Shown one piece after another: positions 1 through 14,747 of a DNA stretch of 64,000 nucleotides (positions are counted from its first letter, which is position 1; every line of letters begins with the position of its first letter). Made by a program: the position numbers and the translations under genes. The stretch comes from Buchnera aphidicola (Aphis glycines) (lineage in GTDB: Bacteria; Pseudomonadota; Gammaproteobacteria; Enterobacterales; Enterobacteriaceae), in the NCBI RefSeq assembly GCF_001280225.1, contig NZ_CP009253.1, positions 1 through 64,000 of the forward strand, read 5' to 3'. The notes beneath the pieces were generated by a model, which was not told where the DNA came from, ran no database searches, and was given only the letters and a program-made list of their open reading frames with translations.

Positions 1-1896
1 ATGTTGCAGTCAAGTTTAAAAATTTTTGATGTCATTATTATTGGCGGAGGCCATGCAGGAACTGAAGCTGCATCAGTTTCTGCAAGATTAGGATGTAAAA
101 CATTATTGTTAACTAAGAGTATAAAAGATATTGGTGTTTTATCTTGTAATCCAGCAATTGGTGGAATTGGAAAAAGTCATTTAGTCAAAGAAGTAGATGC
201 TTTGGGTGGTGTTATGGCTCGAGCAATTGATCGTTCAGGTATTCAATTCAGAACTTTAAATAGTAAAAAAGGTCCTGCTGTACGATCTACTCGAGCGCAA
301 GCTGATAGATCGCTTTATGCTCAAAATGTAAAAAAATTATTATATCAAGAAAATCATTTGTTAATTTTAGAAGAAGAAATAAAAGATTTAATTATCGAAA
401 ATTATCAAGTTATTGGTGTATTAACAACAAATGAAATAAGTTTTTATGCTAAATCAGTTGTTTTGTCTACAGGAACTTTTTTAGGAGGGAAAATATATGT
501 CGGTGAAAACAGTTATTTTGCGGGAAGAAAAGATGCAAAAGCTTCGTTAGATTTAGCGCGTCGTTTAAGAGAATTGCCTTTACGAGTTAATCGATTAAAA
601 ACAGGCACTCCACCTAGGATTGATATAAACACTATTGATTTTAATAATTTATTTATACAGCATGGAGATATTCCTGTTCCAGTTTTTTCTTTTATAGGAA
701 AAGCTTCGGATCATCCTGAGCAAGTGCCATGTTATCTTACACACACGAATGAAAAAACTCATCAAATAATACGCGATAATTTAGATAAAAGCCCAATGTA
801 CCAGGGTTTAATAAAAGGTGTAGGACCTCGATATTGCCCTTCTATTGAAGATAAAATTGTGCGCTTTCCTAATAAAGTATCACATCAAATTTTTTTAGAA
901 CCAGAGGGTTTATCCAGTTATAAGATATATCCTAACGGAATTTCGACTAGTTTGCCATTGAATATTCAAGAAAAAATAGTTCAATCCATAAAAGGTTTAG
1001 AGACAGCTAAAATTATTGACCCAGGATATGCAATAGAATATGATTTTTTTGATCCTAAAGATTTAAATTTAACTTTGGAAAGTAAATGGATTAAAAGACT
1101 TTTTTTAGCAGGTCAAATTAACGGTACCACTGGATATGAAGAAGCTGCTGCTCAGGGTATTTTAGCAGGTTTAAATGCTGGATTATATGCGCTAGATCGA
1201 AAACCATGGTTTCCTAGACGTGATCAAGCTTACTTAGGTGTTCTTATTGATGATCTTACTACACAAGGTGCTAATGAACCATACCGAATGTTTACTTCGC
1301 GTGCTGAATATCGATTAATTTTGAGAGAGGATAATGCTGATATACGTCTTACTGAAATTGGTCGTAAATTTGGACTGATTGATGATGCAAGATGGTCTTT
1401 TTATAATAGTAAATTATTAAATATTAATTCTGAAATAAAATATTTAAAAGAAACAAAAATATATCCTGAGTCTTCTCATGCTAAAATTTTAAATAATTGT
1501 TTTAATATTTTACTAACTAAAAAAACAAATATCTTTAATTTATTCAAACGCCCAGAAATAACCTACAAAAGTTTATCTGATTTGAATATTTTTTGTTCAA
1601 AAATTTCTGATTTATCAGTTATTAATCACATAGAAAATGAAATAAAATATACAGGTTATATTAAACGACAATTAGAAGAGATTAATAAACATTTAAAAAA
1701 TGAAAATACTTTTTTACCAGTTCCATATGATTATAAGAAAGTAAAAGGTTTATCACATGAAGCAATTGTTAAATTAAATGATTATAAACCAGTTTCTATT
1801 GGTCAGGCATCTCGTATTTCTGGTATTACACCTGCCTCTATATCTGTTTTATTAATTCATTTAAAAAAAGAAGCTTGTAAAAAACTTATTTCGTAA
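1..1896 (+). CDS. mnmG: tRNA uridine-5-carboxymethylaminomethyl synthesis enzyme MnmG (GidA)
   Basis: FAD-dependent partner of MnmE. The complex installs the cmnm5 group on U34 of tRNAs that read codons ending in A or G. The protein is 631 aa (E. coli about 629). The dinucleotide-binding loop GGGHAGTE lies at residues 15-22. The family signatures [17 protein letters not shown] and [13 protein letters not shown] follow, and the C-terminal helical domain ends with [13 protein letters not shown]. Its partner mnmE is in the same window at 16.4 kb. Base 1 is the first base of the ATG, so the promoter is outside the window and an upstream start cannot be excluded. Identity is near certain. Confidence 0.97.
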   Translation: MLQSSLKIFDVIIIGGGHAGTEAASVSARLGCKTLLLTKSIKDIGVLSCNPAIGGIGKSHLVKEVDALGGVMARAIDRSGIQFRTLNSKKGPAVRSTRAQADRSLYAQNVKKLLYQENHLLILEEEIKDLIIENYQVIGVLTTNEISFYAKSVVLSTGTFLGGKIYVGENSYFAGRKDAKASLDLARRLRELPLRVNRLKTGTPPRIDINTIDFNNLFIQHGDIPVPVFSFIGKASDHPEQVPCYLTHTNEKTHQIIRDNLDKSPMYQGLIKGVGPRYCPSIEDKIVRFPNKVSHQIFLEPEGLSSYKIYPNGISTSLPLNIQEKIVQSIKGLETAKIIDPGYAIEYDFFDPKDLNLTLESKWIKRLFLAGQINGTTGYEEAAAQGILAGLNAGLYALDRKPWFPRRDQAYLGVLIDDLTTQGANEPYRMFTSRAEYRLILREDNADIRLTEIGRKFGLIDDARWSFYNSKLLNINSEIKYLKETKIYPESSHAKILNNCFNILLTKKTNIFNLFKRPEITYKSLSDLNIFCSKISDLSVINHIENEIKYTGYIKRQLEEINKHLKNENTFLPVPYDYKKVKGLSHEAIVKLNDYKPVSIGQASRISGITPASISVLLIHLKKEACKKLIS

Positions 1897-1986
1897 AAGA
1901 TTCACTGTCTCATTTAAAATATAATATAATTATTTTAACATATAGATATGCAATAACGTTTAAGTAAAATTTTTAAATATTTGTGT

Positions 1987-2010
1987 TTTTATATTAAATT
2001 TAATATAAAA
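1987..2010. repeat. 24-bp perfect palindrome between mnmG and atpB
   Basis: TTTTATATTAAA is followed directly by its reverse complement, centred between 1998 and 1999. It lies about 90 bases after the mnmG stop and 17 bases before the atpB start. In DNA this AT-rich a palindrome of this size can occur by chance. It could serve as a weak terminator or as a cruciform-prone site. No function is shown. Confidence 0.4.
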
Positions 2011-2017
2011 TAGATGA

Positions 2018-2845
<828 letters not shown>

Positions 2846-2872
2846 GATAAAATTTGACTATAATCCTATTAA

Positions 2873-3127
<255 letters not shown>

Positions 3128-3167
3128 GTTTTTAAAAGAATAGTTTTTGTTTTAAAATAATTGACAA

Positions 3168-3198
3168 AATCTTTACGTTTTTGAATGGCGTAAAGATT
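3168..3198 (+). promoter_or_regulatory. Hairpin in the atpE-atpF gap
   Basis: AATCTTTACG (3168-3177) pairs perfectly with CGTAAAGATT (3189-3198) around an 11-base loop. It lies 41 bases after the atpE stop and ends just before the atpF ribosome binding site. There is no T tract, so it is more likely an mRNA-stabilising or translation-modulating structure than a terminator. A possible role is raising atpE mRNA relative to atpF. That is inference. Confidence 0.5.
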
Positions 3199-3221
3199 CA
3201 TTTAACATAAGGCGTTCAATT

Positions 3222-3713
3222 GTGAATCTTAATGCAACAATTTTTGGACAAGCAATTTCATTTGTTTTATTTGTTTGGTTTTGTATGAGATATATATGGC
3301 CTCCTATTATTTTAGCTATAGAAACAAGACAAAAAAAAATTGAAGATACTTTGCTTTCTTCAAAAAAAATTGAACAAGAATACCTTGTTACACAAAACAA
3401 AATAAACCAAATGATTAAAGATAGTGAAAACAAAGCTTCTTTTATTTTAAATAAAGCAAATCAACAAAAATTGTTAATTATAGAAGAAGCAAGAAATATA
3501 GCTATTCAAGAAACTAAAAAAATTTTTTTAGATAGTAAGTTGGAAATTGACATGCAAGTGGAACATGCTCGTCAAAAATTAAAAAACGAAATCATAGATT
3601 TGTCTATTTTAATGGCTGAAAAAATAATTAAAACCAACGTCCAAGAAGATAAAAATCAACTTTTTATTAACAATGTAGTGACTTCTTTGTCAGAAATAAA
3701 AAAATCAATGTAA
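3222..3713 (+). CDS. atpF: F0F1 ATP synthase subunit b
   Basis: Peripheral stalk subunit, 163 aa (E. coli 156). One N-terminal membrane helix (residues about 5-28, opening MNLNATIFGQ as in E. coli) is followed by a long charged coiled coil. Translation starts at GTG, the codon also used by E. coli atpF, preceded by AAGG about 9 bases upstream. The reading frame cannot extend usefully upstream because the atpE-atpF hairpin lies there. Confidence 0.96.
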   Translation: MNLNATIFGQAISFVLFVWFCMRYIWPPIILAIETRQKKIEDTLLSSKKIEQEYLVTQNKINQMIKDSENKASFILNKANQQKLLIIEEARNIAIQETKKIFLDSKLEIDMQVEHARQKLKNEIIDLSILMAEKIIKTNVQEDKNQLFINNVVTSLSEIKKSM

Positions 3714-3724
3714 GGTAATATTTC

Positions 3725-4255
3725 ATGTCATTTGATACTATTGCTAGACCTTATGCTGAAGCTATTTTTTCAATAGCAATACAGAATAATTCAATAATGA
3801 AATGGAAAAAAATATTAACTTTAATCAAGCAAATTGTTGCATGTAAAAACATTCAAAAATTTTTATCTGGATCTGTATCTTCAAATTATTTATCATTCTT
3901 CTTTATATCTGTTCTTGATGAACATCTGGATAAATATTCAAAAAATTTAATAAAATTATTAGCTTATAATCAACGATTTAAAGTGATTGGTGATATATTA
4001 AAACAATTTCTTAAGTTCGAAGCTTCTTATCAAAAAATTATCATTGTTCAATTAACATCAGCATATATTTTGAAAACAGAACAAGTTATTAAAATACGCA
4101 TCCTTTTAGAAGAAATATTATCTTCTAAAATTAAATTTATATATAAAATCAATAGTCGCATACTTGATGGTATAATTATAAAAATAGATGATCAAATTTT
4201 TGATTTTTCTATAGGGAATCATTTAAAACAATTATCTTTAGCGTTAAATTTTTAA
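3725..4255 (+). CDS. atpH: F0F1 ATP synthase subunit delta
   Basis: F1 subunit that caps the alpha3beta3 head and binds the b stalk. It is 176 aa (E. coli 177). The N-terminal ARPYAEAIF motif is the family signature. The middle and C-terminal parts are divergent, as is usual for this subunit. It begins 12 bases after atpF, with AAGG upstream of the ATG. Confidence 0.94.
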   Translation: MSFDTIARPYAEAIFSIAIQNNSIMKWKKILTLIKQIVACKNIQKFLSGSVSSNYLSFFFISVLDEHLDKYSKNLIKLLAYNQRFKVIGDILKQFLKFEASYQKIIIVQLTSAYILKTEQVIKIRILLEEILSSKIKFIYKINSRILDGIIIKIDDQIFDFSIGNHLKQLSLALNF

Positions 4256-4266
4256 GAGAATAATAT

Positions 4267-5799
4267 ATGCAATTAAATTCCACAGAAATCAGTCAATTGA
4301 TTAGAGAAAGAATTGCTCAATTTGAGGTATTTAATCAGTCTTATAATGAAGGAACTATTATTTCTGTTAGCGATGGTATTATAAAAATATGTGGGCTTTC
4401 TGAAGTGATGTTAGGCGAAATGATTTCACTACCTAATAATGAATATGCTATCGCGCTTAATATAGAAAGAGATACTGTGTCAGCTGTAATTATGGGATCT
4501 TATGTTCATATTAGTGAAGGTATGAAAGTAAGATGTACAGGGAAAATTTTAGAGGTGCCTGTAGGAATAAATTTTTTAGGTCGCGTCGTCAATGCATTAG
4601 GTTATCCTATTGATGGAAAAGGTGTTATAAAATATGATAGTTTTTTGCCAGTAGAACGTCATGCTCCAGGGGTTATTGATCGTCAATCCATTAATCAGCC
4701 AATACAAACGGGTTATAAAGCAATTGATGCTATGATTCCCATTGGTCGTGGACAACGGGAATTGATTATTGGAGATCGTCAAACAGGTAAAACTGCTCTT
4801 GCAATAGATACTATTATAAATCAAAAAAAATTTGACATTCCATGTATTTATGTTGCTATAGGGCAAAAACTTTCTACTATTATTAATGTTGTAAAAAAAT
4901 TAGAAGAATATGATGCTTTATTGAATACTGTTATTGTTTCTGCTTCTGCTTCTGAATCCGCTTCTTTGCAATATCTAGCGCCGTATGCAGGATGTGCTAT
5001 GGGAGAATTTTTCCGTGATCAAGGAAAAGATGCTTTAATTGTTTATGATGACCTTTCCAAACATGCAGTTGCTTACCGTCAGATTTCTTTATTATTACGT
5101 CGACCTCCTGGTAGAGAAGCTTTTCCTGGAGATATATTTTATCTGCATTCTCGTTTATTAGAAAGAGCATCGCGTGTTTCTGAAGAATATATAAAAAATG
5201 TTACTCGAGGGAAAATTCTTGGAAAAACGGGATCACTGACGGCTTTTCCAATTATTGAAACACAATCTGGTGATGTTTCTGCGTTTGTTCCAACTAATGT
5301 TATTTCTATTACCGATGGTCAAATATTTTTAGAATCTAATTTATTTAATTCAGGTATTCGACCCGCTGTAAATGCTGGTATTTCTGTTTCTCGCGTTGGA
5401 AGTGCTGCCCAAACGAAGATTATTAAAAAACTATCTTCTGGTATTCGAACAGCATTGGCTCAATATCATGAACTTGCAGCATTTTCACAATTCGCATCGG
5501 ACTTAGATCCGGCAACTCAAAAACAACTTATTTATGGTCAAAAAATCACAGAAATGCTTAAACAAAAACAATACAATCCATTAAGTATAGCTGAACAAGC
5601 ATTAATGTTTTTTATTTCTGAAAATCATTTTTTTGATGATATTTCTATTGAAACAATTTCGAAATTTGAACGAGATATTTTAGTATATGCACACAATAAT
5701 TATTTAAATTTAATGGAAGAAATAAATCAAAATGGCGATTATAATAACACAATAAAAAAACAATTTATCCAGTTGATAGAAAACTTTAAAAAATCTTAG
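4267..5799 (+). CDS. atpA: F0F1 ATP synthase subunit alpha
   Basis: Regulatory nucleotide-binding subunit of F1, 510 aa (E. coli 513). The Walker A loop GDRQTGKT is at residues 169-176, at the E. coli position. The [16 protein letters not shown] region and the [11 protein letters not shown] stretch are fully conserved. It starts 11 bases after atpH. No lesion is visible. Confidence 0.98.
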   Translation: MQLNSTEISQLIRERIAQFEVFNQSYNEGTIISVSDGIIKICGLSEVMLGEMISLPNNEYAIALNIERDTVSAVIMGSYVHISEGMKVRCTGKILEVPVGINFLGRVVNALGYPIDGKGVIKYDSFLPVERHAPGVIDRQSINQPIQTGYKAIDAMIPIGRGQRELIIGDRQTGKTALAIDTIINQKKFDIPCIYVAIGQKLSTIINVVKKLEEYDALLNTVIVSASASESASLQYLAPYAGCAMGEFFRDQGKDALIVYDDLSKHAVAYRQISLLLRRPPGREAFPGDIFYLHSRLLERASRVSEEYIKNVTRGKILGKTGSLTAFPIIETQSGDVSAFVPTNVISITDGQIFLESNLFNSGIRPAVNAGISVSRVGSAAQTKIIKKLSSGIRTALAQYHELAAFSQFASDLDPATQKQLIYGQKITEMLKQKQYNPLSIAEQALMFFISENHFFDDISIETISKFERDILVYAHNNYLNLMEEINQNGDYNNTIKKQFIQLIENFKKS

Positions 5800-5848
5800 T
5801 TTCATTTTTATTTTCATATAAAATTATTATAAAAAAGAGACAATACTA

Positions 5849-6715
5849 GTGGGTAAGAAAGAAATACAAAATCAAATAACTAGTGTGACAAATACAAAAA
5901 AAATTACTAAAGCTATGGAAATGGTTGCGATTTCTAAAATGAGAAAAACAGAAGAACGAATGCGTTTAGGGCGACCTTATTGTGAAATTATTACAAAAGT
6001 CATTCGTCATATTCTCAAAGGTAGCGTAGAATATAAACATAGTTATTTAGAAAATAGAGACGCTAAGAAAATTGGAATGATTATTATTTCAACTGATCGC
6101 GGTTTGTGTGGAAGTTTAAATACCAATCTTTTTAAACAAGTATTATTAAAAATAAGAGAATTTATGTATATCAATGTTCCTTGTGATTTAATATTATTTG
6201 GTTTAAAAAGTTTATCTGTTTTTAAGTTGTATGGAAGTTCTATTCTTGCTCAAATAACCAATATTGGAGAAAATCCAGATTTATCAAAATTTATTGGGTC
6301 TATACAAATTATTTTGGAAAAATATCAAAATTATGAAATTGATAAAATATTTATTGCATATAATAAGTTCCATAATAAAATGTTGCAATACCCAATAGTT
6401 ACACAACTTTTACCTTTATCTCCTGAAAAAAATATATTAAATAAAGAGAAATGGGATTATTTATATGAGCCAGAATCTAAACTAATTTTAGATATATTAT
6501 TTAATCGATATATTGAATCTCAAATTTATCAAAGTATTTTAGAAAATATTGCGAGCGAACAAGCAGCTCGTATGGTAGCTATGAAAACTGCAACAGATAA
6601 TAGTAGCAGTCGTATCAAAGAACTACAATTGATTTATAATAAAGTTCGTCAAGCTAACATTACTCAAGAATTAAATGAGATTATTGCTGGAGCATCAGCA
6701 GTATCAGTAGATTAA
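5849..6715 (+). CDS. atpG: F0F1 ATP synthase subunit gamma
   Basis: Central rotor shaft of F1, 288 aa (E. coli 287). Both terminal coiled-coil helices are present: ITKAMEMVAISKM near the N-terminus, and IASEQAARMVAMKTATDN with RQANITQELNEIIAGA at the C-terminus. The start is GTG at 5849, with AAGAGA about 10 bases upstream. No ATG gives the conserved N-terminus, so GTG is preferred. Confidence 0.97.
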   Translation: MGKKEIQNQITSVTNTKKITKAMEMVAISKMRKTEERMRLGRPYCEIITKVIRHILKGSVEYKHSYLENRDAKKIGMIIISTDRGLCGSLNTNLFKQVLLKIREFMYINVPCDLILFGLKSLSVFKLYGSSILAQITNIGENPDLSKFIGSIQIILEKYQNYEIDKIFIAYNKFHNKMLQYPIVTQLLPLSPEKNILNKEKWDYLYEPESKLILDILFNRYIESQIYQSILENIASEQAARMVAMKTATDNSSSRIKELQLIYNKVRQANITQELNEIIAGASAVSVD

Positions 6716-6721
6716 AATTAG

Positions 6722-8140
<1,419 letters not shown>

Positions 8141-8170
8141 ATGATAACAAATATTTTTTCGGATATCTCC

Positions 8171-8584
8171 ATGCATTTTTATTTAGATATTGTTAGTGTT
8201 GAAAAACGTATATTTTCCGGATTAGTTAATAAAATACAGGTTTCCGGAAGTGAAGGAGAAATGGGTATTTATCCAGGTCATACTCAATTATTAAGTATAA
8301 TCAAGCCAGGAAGAATATATATATCACATAAAAATACAACAGAAGAATTCCTTTATATATCAGGAGGAATTTTAGAAATTCAACCTTCTGTTGTTTCTAT
8401 TCTAGCGGATATTGCAATTCGTGGTGTAGATTTAGATCGAGCGCGTATTTTAGAGGCGAAAAAGCAAGCAGAAGAGCGCTTTAAAAATCAAGATAAAAAA
8501 ATTAAAAAAAACGATCTTTTGAGGCAGATATCTCAAGAAATTGCAAAACTTCGTGTTCTTGAGATAATGAATAAACTTAAGTAA
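8171..8584 (+). CDS. atpC: F0F1 ATP synthase subunit epsilon
   Basis: Rotor and inhibitory subunit of F1. An N-terminal beta sandwich ([14 protein letters not shown]) is followed by a C-terminal helical pair. The open frame extends to 8141, directly abutting atpD. I place the start at the ATG at 8171, since [12 protein letters not shown] aligns with the E. coli N-terminus and GGA lies 7 bases upstream. That gives 137 aa, close to the E. coli 139. The ATG at 8141 is the alternative. Confidence 0.93.
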   Translation: MHFYLDIVSVEKRIFSGLVNKIQVSGSEGEMGIYPGHTQLLSIIKPGRIYISHKNTTEEFLYISGGILEIQPSVVSILADIAIRGVDLDRARILEAKKQAEERFKNQDKKIKKNDLLRQISQEIAKLRVLEIMNKLK

Positions 8585-8598
8585 ATAAAAATATGTTC

Positions 8599-8619
8599 GC
8601 GGCTGGTTTTTCCTGCCGC
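8599..8619. terminator. Probable bidirectional terminator between atpC and gyrB
   Basis: GCGGC-T-GG pairs with CC-T-GCCGC around a five-T loop, with one T-T mismatch. It lies in the 82-base gap between convergent atpC and gyrB. The stem is unusually GC-rich for this genome. T-rich stretches flank it on both strands, so it may serve both operons. Confidence 0.6.
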
Positions 8620-8666
8620 AATTAATTTTAAAAATATATTAATATATAAAATTATATTAAAATTTT

Positions 8667-11099
<2,433 letters not shown>

Positions 11100-11157
11100 T
11101 TAATTTTGTATTAATTTTTTTTTATTTTTTAATTTCTATTATATTTTAAGTTATATG

Positions 11158-12258
11158 TTAACGTTTCAATAACATTATAACGTAAACAGTTGAAGAACGA
11201 TTTTCTGGTTCAATTTGTATGGAGGTTTGAGATTCATTTAAAAAAAATAAAATATTTTTAGTATTGATATTGTTAAGCACATCTAATATATAATATACAT
11301 TAATTGATATTTCTATTGTATTATCGAAATATTCAACATTAAACTTATCTTGTGCAGTTTCTTCTTCTTGATTATCAGATACTGTTTTAAGCTCTCCATT
11401 TTTAATAATAATTTCAATTCCAGAAAATTTTTCATGTGATAAAATAGCAGTTCGTAACAATGATTGTTTTAATAAATGATTATTGATAACAATAGGTTTT
11501 TTTGGTCGTTCTAATAAAACGCTATTATAATCAGGATATTTTCCTTCGATTAATTGAGTAGTAAAAATTAAATTATTGATATATATTCTCAAATGGTTAG
11601 TTCCTATTAAAATATGTAATAACGTTTCTTTTATATTTAGTAATCTTAATATTTCCATTACTCCTTTGTTTGGAACAATAATAGAAAAAGAATTTATGCT
11701 TTCTTGTAAAGATGTGTATGATGTTGCTAACCGATATCCATCTGTTGCGACGCTACGAAAGTGATTTTCTTTATTTTCGAATAACATGCCATTGAGATAA
11801 TAACGCACATCTTGTTTACCCATTGCAAATTCAGTTTGTACAATCATGTGTTTTAAGGTATCTGATGATATATAAAAACTAGAAGTATGATCAAAATCTT
11901 GATGATTAGGAAAGGTTTCAGCTGGTAAGGTTGATAATATATAACTGCTATTTTCAGAATAAATATACATTTTATTGTTTTTTAATTGCATTTGAATATC
12001 TGATTTTGCTGGTAAATTTTTACAAATGTTTAATATTTTTTTTCCTGAAATAGTTGTTTTACCTGGTATATGTTCTTTAAAAATTTGAATATTTGCAATT
12101 ATTTCATTTTCTAAATTTGTCGTTGTTAAAAATAATATATTTTTTTTAATTTCTATAAGAATATTTTCTAAGATAGGAAGTGATGTATTTTTAACTAACA
12201 ATCGAATAATTTTTTTTAAATTTTCAACTAAAATATTATTTTTAATAATGAATTTCAT
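11158..12258 (-). CDS. dnaN: DNA polymerase III sliding clamp (beta subunit)
   Basis: Ring-shaped processivity clamp, 366 aa as in E. coli. It shows the three-fold domain repeat and retains TGMLFE/YRLATS-like clamp motifs in the middle domain ([16 protein letters not shown]) and a C-terminal YVIMLLKR close to the E. coli YVVMPMRL. It directly follows dnaA, with four bases between, as in the enteric dnaA-dnaN operon. The next operon gene, recF, has been deleted. Confidence 0.97.
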   Translation of the reverse strand: MKFIIKNNILVENLKKIIRLLVKNTSLPILENILIEIKKNILFLTTTNLENEIIANIQIFKEHIPGKTTISGKKILNICKNLPAKSDIQMQLKNNKMYIYSENSSYILSTLPAETFPNHQDFDHTSSFYISSDTLKHMIVQTEFAMGKQDVRYYLNGMLFENKENHFRSVATDGYRLATSYTSLQESINSFSIIVPNKGVMEILRLLNIKETLLHILIGTNHLRIYINNLIFTTQLIEGKYPDYNSVLLERPKKPIVINNHLLKQSLLRTAILSHEKFSGIEIIIKNGELKTVSDNQEEETAQDKFNVEYFDNTIEISINVYYILDVLNNINTKNILFFLNESQTSIQIEPENRSSTVYVIMLLKR

Positions 12259-12262
12259 AAAA

Positions 12263-13627
12263 TCACACGGATAAAGTTCTAATTAAGTTGGAAAAATCTT
12301 CTTTAATATCATGACACTCTTTTCGTAATTGTTCAATTTTACGACACGCGTGCAGTACTGTAGTATGATCTCGACCACTAAATGCATTACCAATTTCTGG
12401 TAAGCTATGATTAGTTAATTTTTTTACCATAGCCATAGCCATTTGCCTTGGTCTAGCGATCGAACGAGAACGCCTTCTAGACAGCAAATCTGACATTTTA
12501 ATTTTATAGTACTCTGCGACTGTTTTTTGGATGTTGTCAATTGTTATAAGTTTTGTTTGCAAAGCTAATATATCTTTTAGCGCTTCTCGTGCAAATTCAA
12601 TGGTAATAGATCTATGGGTAAAATTAGCGTTAGCAATGATTCTATTTAAAGCACCTTCTAACTCACGAACATTAGAGCATAAACGTTGAGCAATAAAAAA
12701 AGCAACTTCGTCAGGCAATACGATTTGTTTTTCATCTGCTTTTTTAATTAGTATAGCCACTCTTGTTTCTAATTCTGGCGGATCTATAGAAATAGTTAAA
12801 CCCCATCCGAATCTTGATTTTAGTCGATCTTCAACACCTTTTATTTCTTTTGGATAACGATCTGAAGTTAATATAATTTGATGGTTTTCTTCTAAAAGAG
12901 TGTTAAAAGTATGGAAAAATTCTTCTTGAGAACGCTCTTTGTGTGCAAAAAATTGAATATCATCAATTAATAATGCGTCAACTGAACGATAATATAATTT
13001 AAATTTTTCAATTTCATTATTTTTTAAAGCTCGGACCATGTCTTGGACAAAACGTTCAGAATGCATATAAGTTATTTTCATATTATATTTATATGTTAAT
13101 ATTTCATTTCCAATCGCATGTAGCAAATGTGTTTTACCTAACCCTGTTCCTCCATATAAAAAAAGTGGATTATAAGAATTACCTGGATTATGAGCTACTT
13201 GAGAGGCTGCTGCACGTGCTAATTGATTAGATTTTCCTTCTATAAAATTCTCAAATTTATTTTTTGTATTAATGTTAGAACTACACGATAAATTATTTGA
13301 AATAGGTATTTTATCCCATTTTCGTTTGATTTTTGTTTTTTTCAAATAATTTAAACTGTTTTTTTTAAATTTTTTTTCTTTAGAATTTTGGTATACTTTA
13401 AATGTTAATAATGGTTCATTTAATCCACAAATGCTCTTTAGTATTTTTTTAAAAGTAATTAAATATTTATCTTTTACCCACTCTAGTATAAATTGATTTG
13501 GAGCATATATTTCTAAAATATTATTATTTAGTTTAGCTTTCAGAGAGCGTATCCACATGCTAAATTCTGTAGACGGTAGCTCATCTTGTAACTGGTCAAG
13601 ACATTGTTTCCAAAGACAAAGCGACAC
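12263..13627 (-). CDS. dnaA: Chromosomal replication initiator DnaA
   Basis: AAA+ initiator that melts the origin and loads the helicase. Domain I is at the N-terminus ([17 protein letters not shown]). Walker A GGTGLGKT is at residues 159-166 and Walker B LLIDDIQF near 219-226. The domain IV DNA-binding motif [14 protein letters not shown] is near the C-terminus. I chose the GTG start at 13627, with TGGAG eight bases upstream; E. coli dnaA also starts with GTG. An in-frame TTG lies six codons upstream. The length is then 454 aa (E. coli 467), with a shortened linker domain. Confidence 0.96.
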   Translation of the reverse strand: MSLCLWKQCLDQLQDELPSTEFSMWIRSLKAKLNNNILEIYAPNQFILEWVKDKYLITFKKILKSICGLNEPLLTFKVYQNSKEKKFKKNSLNYLKKTKIKRKWDKIPISNNLSCSSNINTKNKFENFIEGKSNQLARAAASQVAHNPGNSYNPLFLYGGTGLGKTHLLHAIGNEILTYKYNMKITYMHSERFVQDMVRALKNNEIEKFKLYYRSVDALLIDDIQFFAHKERSQEEFFHTFNTLLEENHQIILTSDRYPKEIKGVEDRLKSRFGWGLTISIDPPELETRVAILIKKADEKQIVLPDEVAFFIAQRLCSNVRELEGALNRIIANANFTHRSITIEFAREALKDILALQTKLITIDNIQKTVAEYYKIKMSDLLSRRRSRSIARPRQMAMAMVKKLTNHSLPEIGNAFSGRDHTTVLHACRKIEQLRKECHDIKEDFSNLIRTLSV

Positions 13628-14007
13628 GGTATAGACTCCAAACAAACGAATTAAATGAAATTAAAATTTTAAAACAGTTTTTATTTTTATGTAAAAAAAT
13701 TATATAGCGCCGTATTTTTTAAATTCAAAGTTATATAGTTTACAATAGGTTAATATAACAAAATTATCTGATTTATTTTTTAGATATTCATTTAATAAAA
13801 TTATTGTAGCTACATTTTATCTGTATAGATCATAACTTAATCGTGTATTTAAAATGAAATACCAAAATATTTATAAATATATTTTATATTTTTAAAAAAA
13901 TTGTAAAAAATCGTTTTTTTTAAATAAATTTTTTCAAATATGTTTTCTTATATTTCATATTTAACTAATTATATAATCTTATAAAATTTTTCTAGGTAAA
14001 TATTAAA
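13628..14007. other. 380-base AT-rich gap between divergent dnaA and rpmH
   Basis: No gene. It must hold the divergent promoters for dnaA-dnaN-gyrB and rpmH-rnpA-yidD-yidC. I searched by eye for the DnaA box TTATNCACA and its complement and found none. The sequence is mostly A/T runs with a single GC-rich spot (TATAGCGCCG near 13704). It may act as an unwinding or origin region only on positional grounds. Confidence 0.5.
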
Positions 14008-14151
14008 ATGAAAAGAACTTTTCAACCATCAATATTAAAACGTAATCGTTCACATGGATTTAGAATTCGAATGGCAACTAAAAATGGTCGTTATATTTTA
14101 TCGCGAAGACGTGCTAAATTAAGATCGCGCCTGAGCGTGTCTAATAAATAA
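14008..14151 (+). CDS. rpmH: 50S ribosomal protein L34
   Basis: Forty-seven-residue basic protein beginning MKRTFQPS, continuing with [14 protein letters not shown] and ending [15 protein letters not shown]. This matches L34 along its whole length. It sits upstream of rnpA as in nearly all bacteria. It starts with ATG at 14008, with the weak Shine-Dalgarno-like TAGG about 13 bases upstream, and stops at TAA 14149-14151. Confidence 0.97.
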   Translation: MKRTFQPSILKRNRSHGFRIRMATKNGRYILSRRRAKLRSRLSVSNK

Positions 14152-14164
14152 TAGGTGTAATATA

Positions 14165-14506
14165 ATGTTAAATTATTTTTTTAAAAAAAAATCTAGATTG
14201 TTGAAACCTATAAATTTTGAATATGTTTTTAAAAAACATTTTCTACAAAAAACTTTTGAAATAATTATTTTAGGACGACCAAATTTATTAGGATACCCTA
14301 GATTAGGTGTTAATATACCTAGGAAAAACATAAAATATGCATATAAACGCAATATAATTAAGAGATTAATTCGAGAAACTTTTCGTTTATTGCAACATAA
14401 ATTAGATTCCATGGATTTTGTAGTGATAGCTAAAAAAAATATTATTTTTTTAAAAAATAAGAATATTATTAATATGTTGGAGAATTTATGGTTAAATTGT
14501 CGTTAA
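14165..14506 (+). CDS. rnpA: Ribonuclease P protein component
   Basis: Protein cofactor of the RNase P ribozyme that matures tRNA 5' ends. It is 113 aa (E. coli 119). The RNase P signature is seen as YKRNIIKRLIRETFR, preceded by RLGVNIPRKN. An AGGTG ribosome binding site precedes the ATG. Its 3' end overlaps yidD by 19 bases, as in other gammaproteobacteria. Confidence 0.95.
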   Translation: MLNYFFKKKSRLLKPINFEYVFKKHFLQKTFEIIILGRPNLLGYPRLGVNIPRKNIKYAYKRNIIKRLIRETFRLLQHKLDSMDFVVIAKKNIIFLKNKNIINMLENLWLNCR

Positions 14507-14745
14507 TAATTATACGATTTTTAAGTTTTTTTATTTTAGTTTATCAGTATTGTGTTAGCCCTTTTTTACAATCACGTTGTCGTTTTTACCCGACTTGCTC
14601 GACGTATATGTTATTATCGTTACGTAAATTTGGTGTTATTAAAGGTGTGATATTAACAATTTTTCGTTTATTTAAGTGTCATCCATTGCATTCGAATGAA
14701 TGCAATTCCATACCTCTAAATATCCCAGATAAAAGCGAATATTAA
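14488..14745 (+). CDS. yidD: Membrane protein insertion efficiency factor YidD
   Basis: Small membrane-associated protein that assists YidC-dependent insertion. It is 85 aa, the family's usual size. It has an N-terminal hydrophobic stretch and the signature YQYCVSPFLQSRCRFYPTCS with conserved cysteines. It overlaps the end of rnpA and is followed two bases later by yidC, so translational coupling is likely. Confidence 0.93.
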   Translation: MVKLSLIIIRFLSFFILVYQYCVSPFLQSRCRFYPTCSTYMLLSLRKFGVIKGVILTIFRLFKCHPLHSNECNSIPLNIPDKSEY

Positions 14746-14747
14746 TT

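Noticed and set aside
8141..8170. Upstream ATG for atpC abutting atpD
   Set aside because: The extra ten residues do not match the family N-terminus, and the ATG at 8171 has a ribosome binding site.
13628..14007. Possible oriC with degenerate DnaA boxes
   Set aside because: The best candidate (TTATCTGTA near 13818) matches poorly and is isolated. I cannot support an origin call.
14173..14412. Antisense open frame over rnpA
   Set aside because: RnpA on the plus strand has clear family motifs and operon context; the antisense frame has none.
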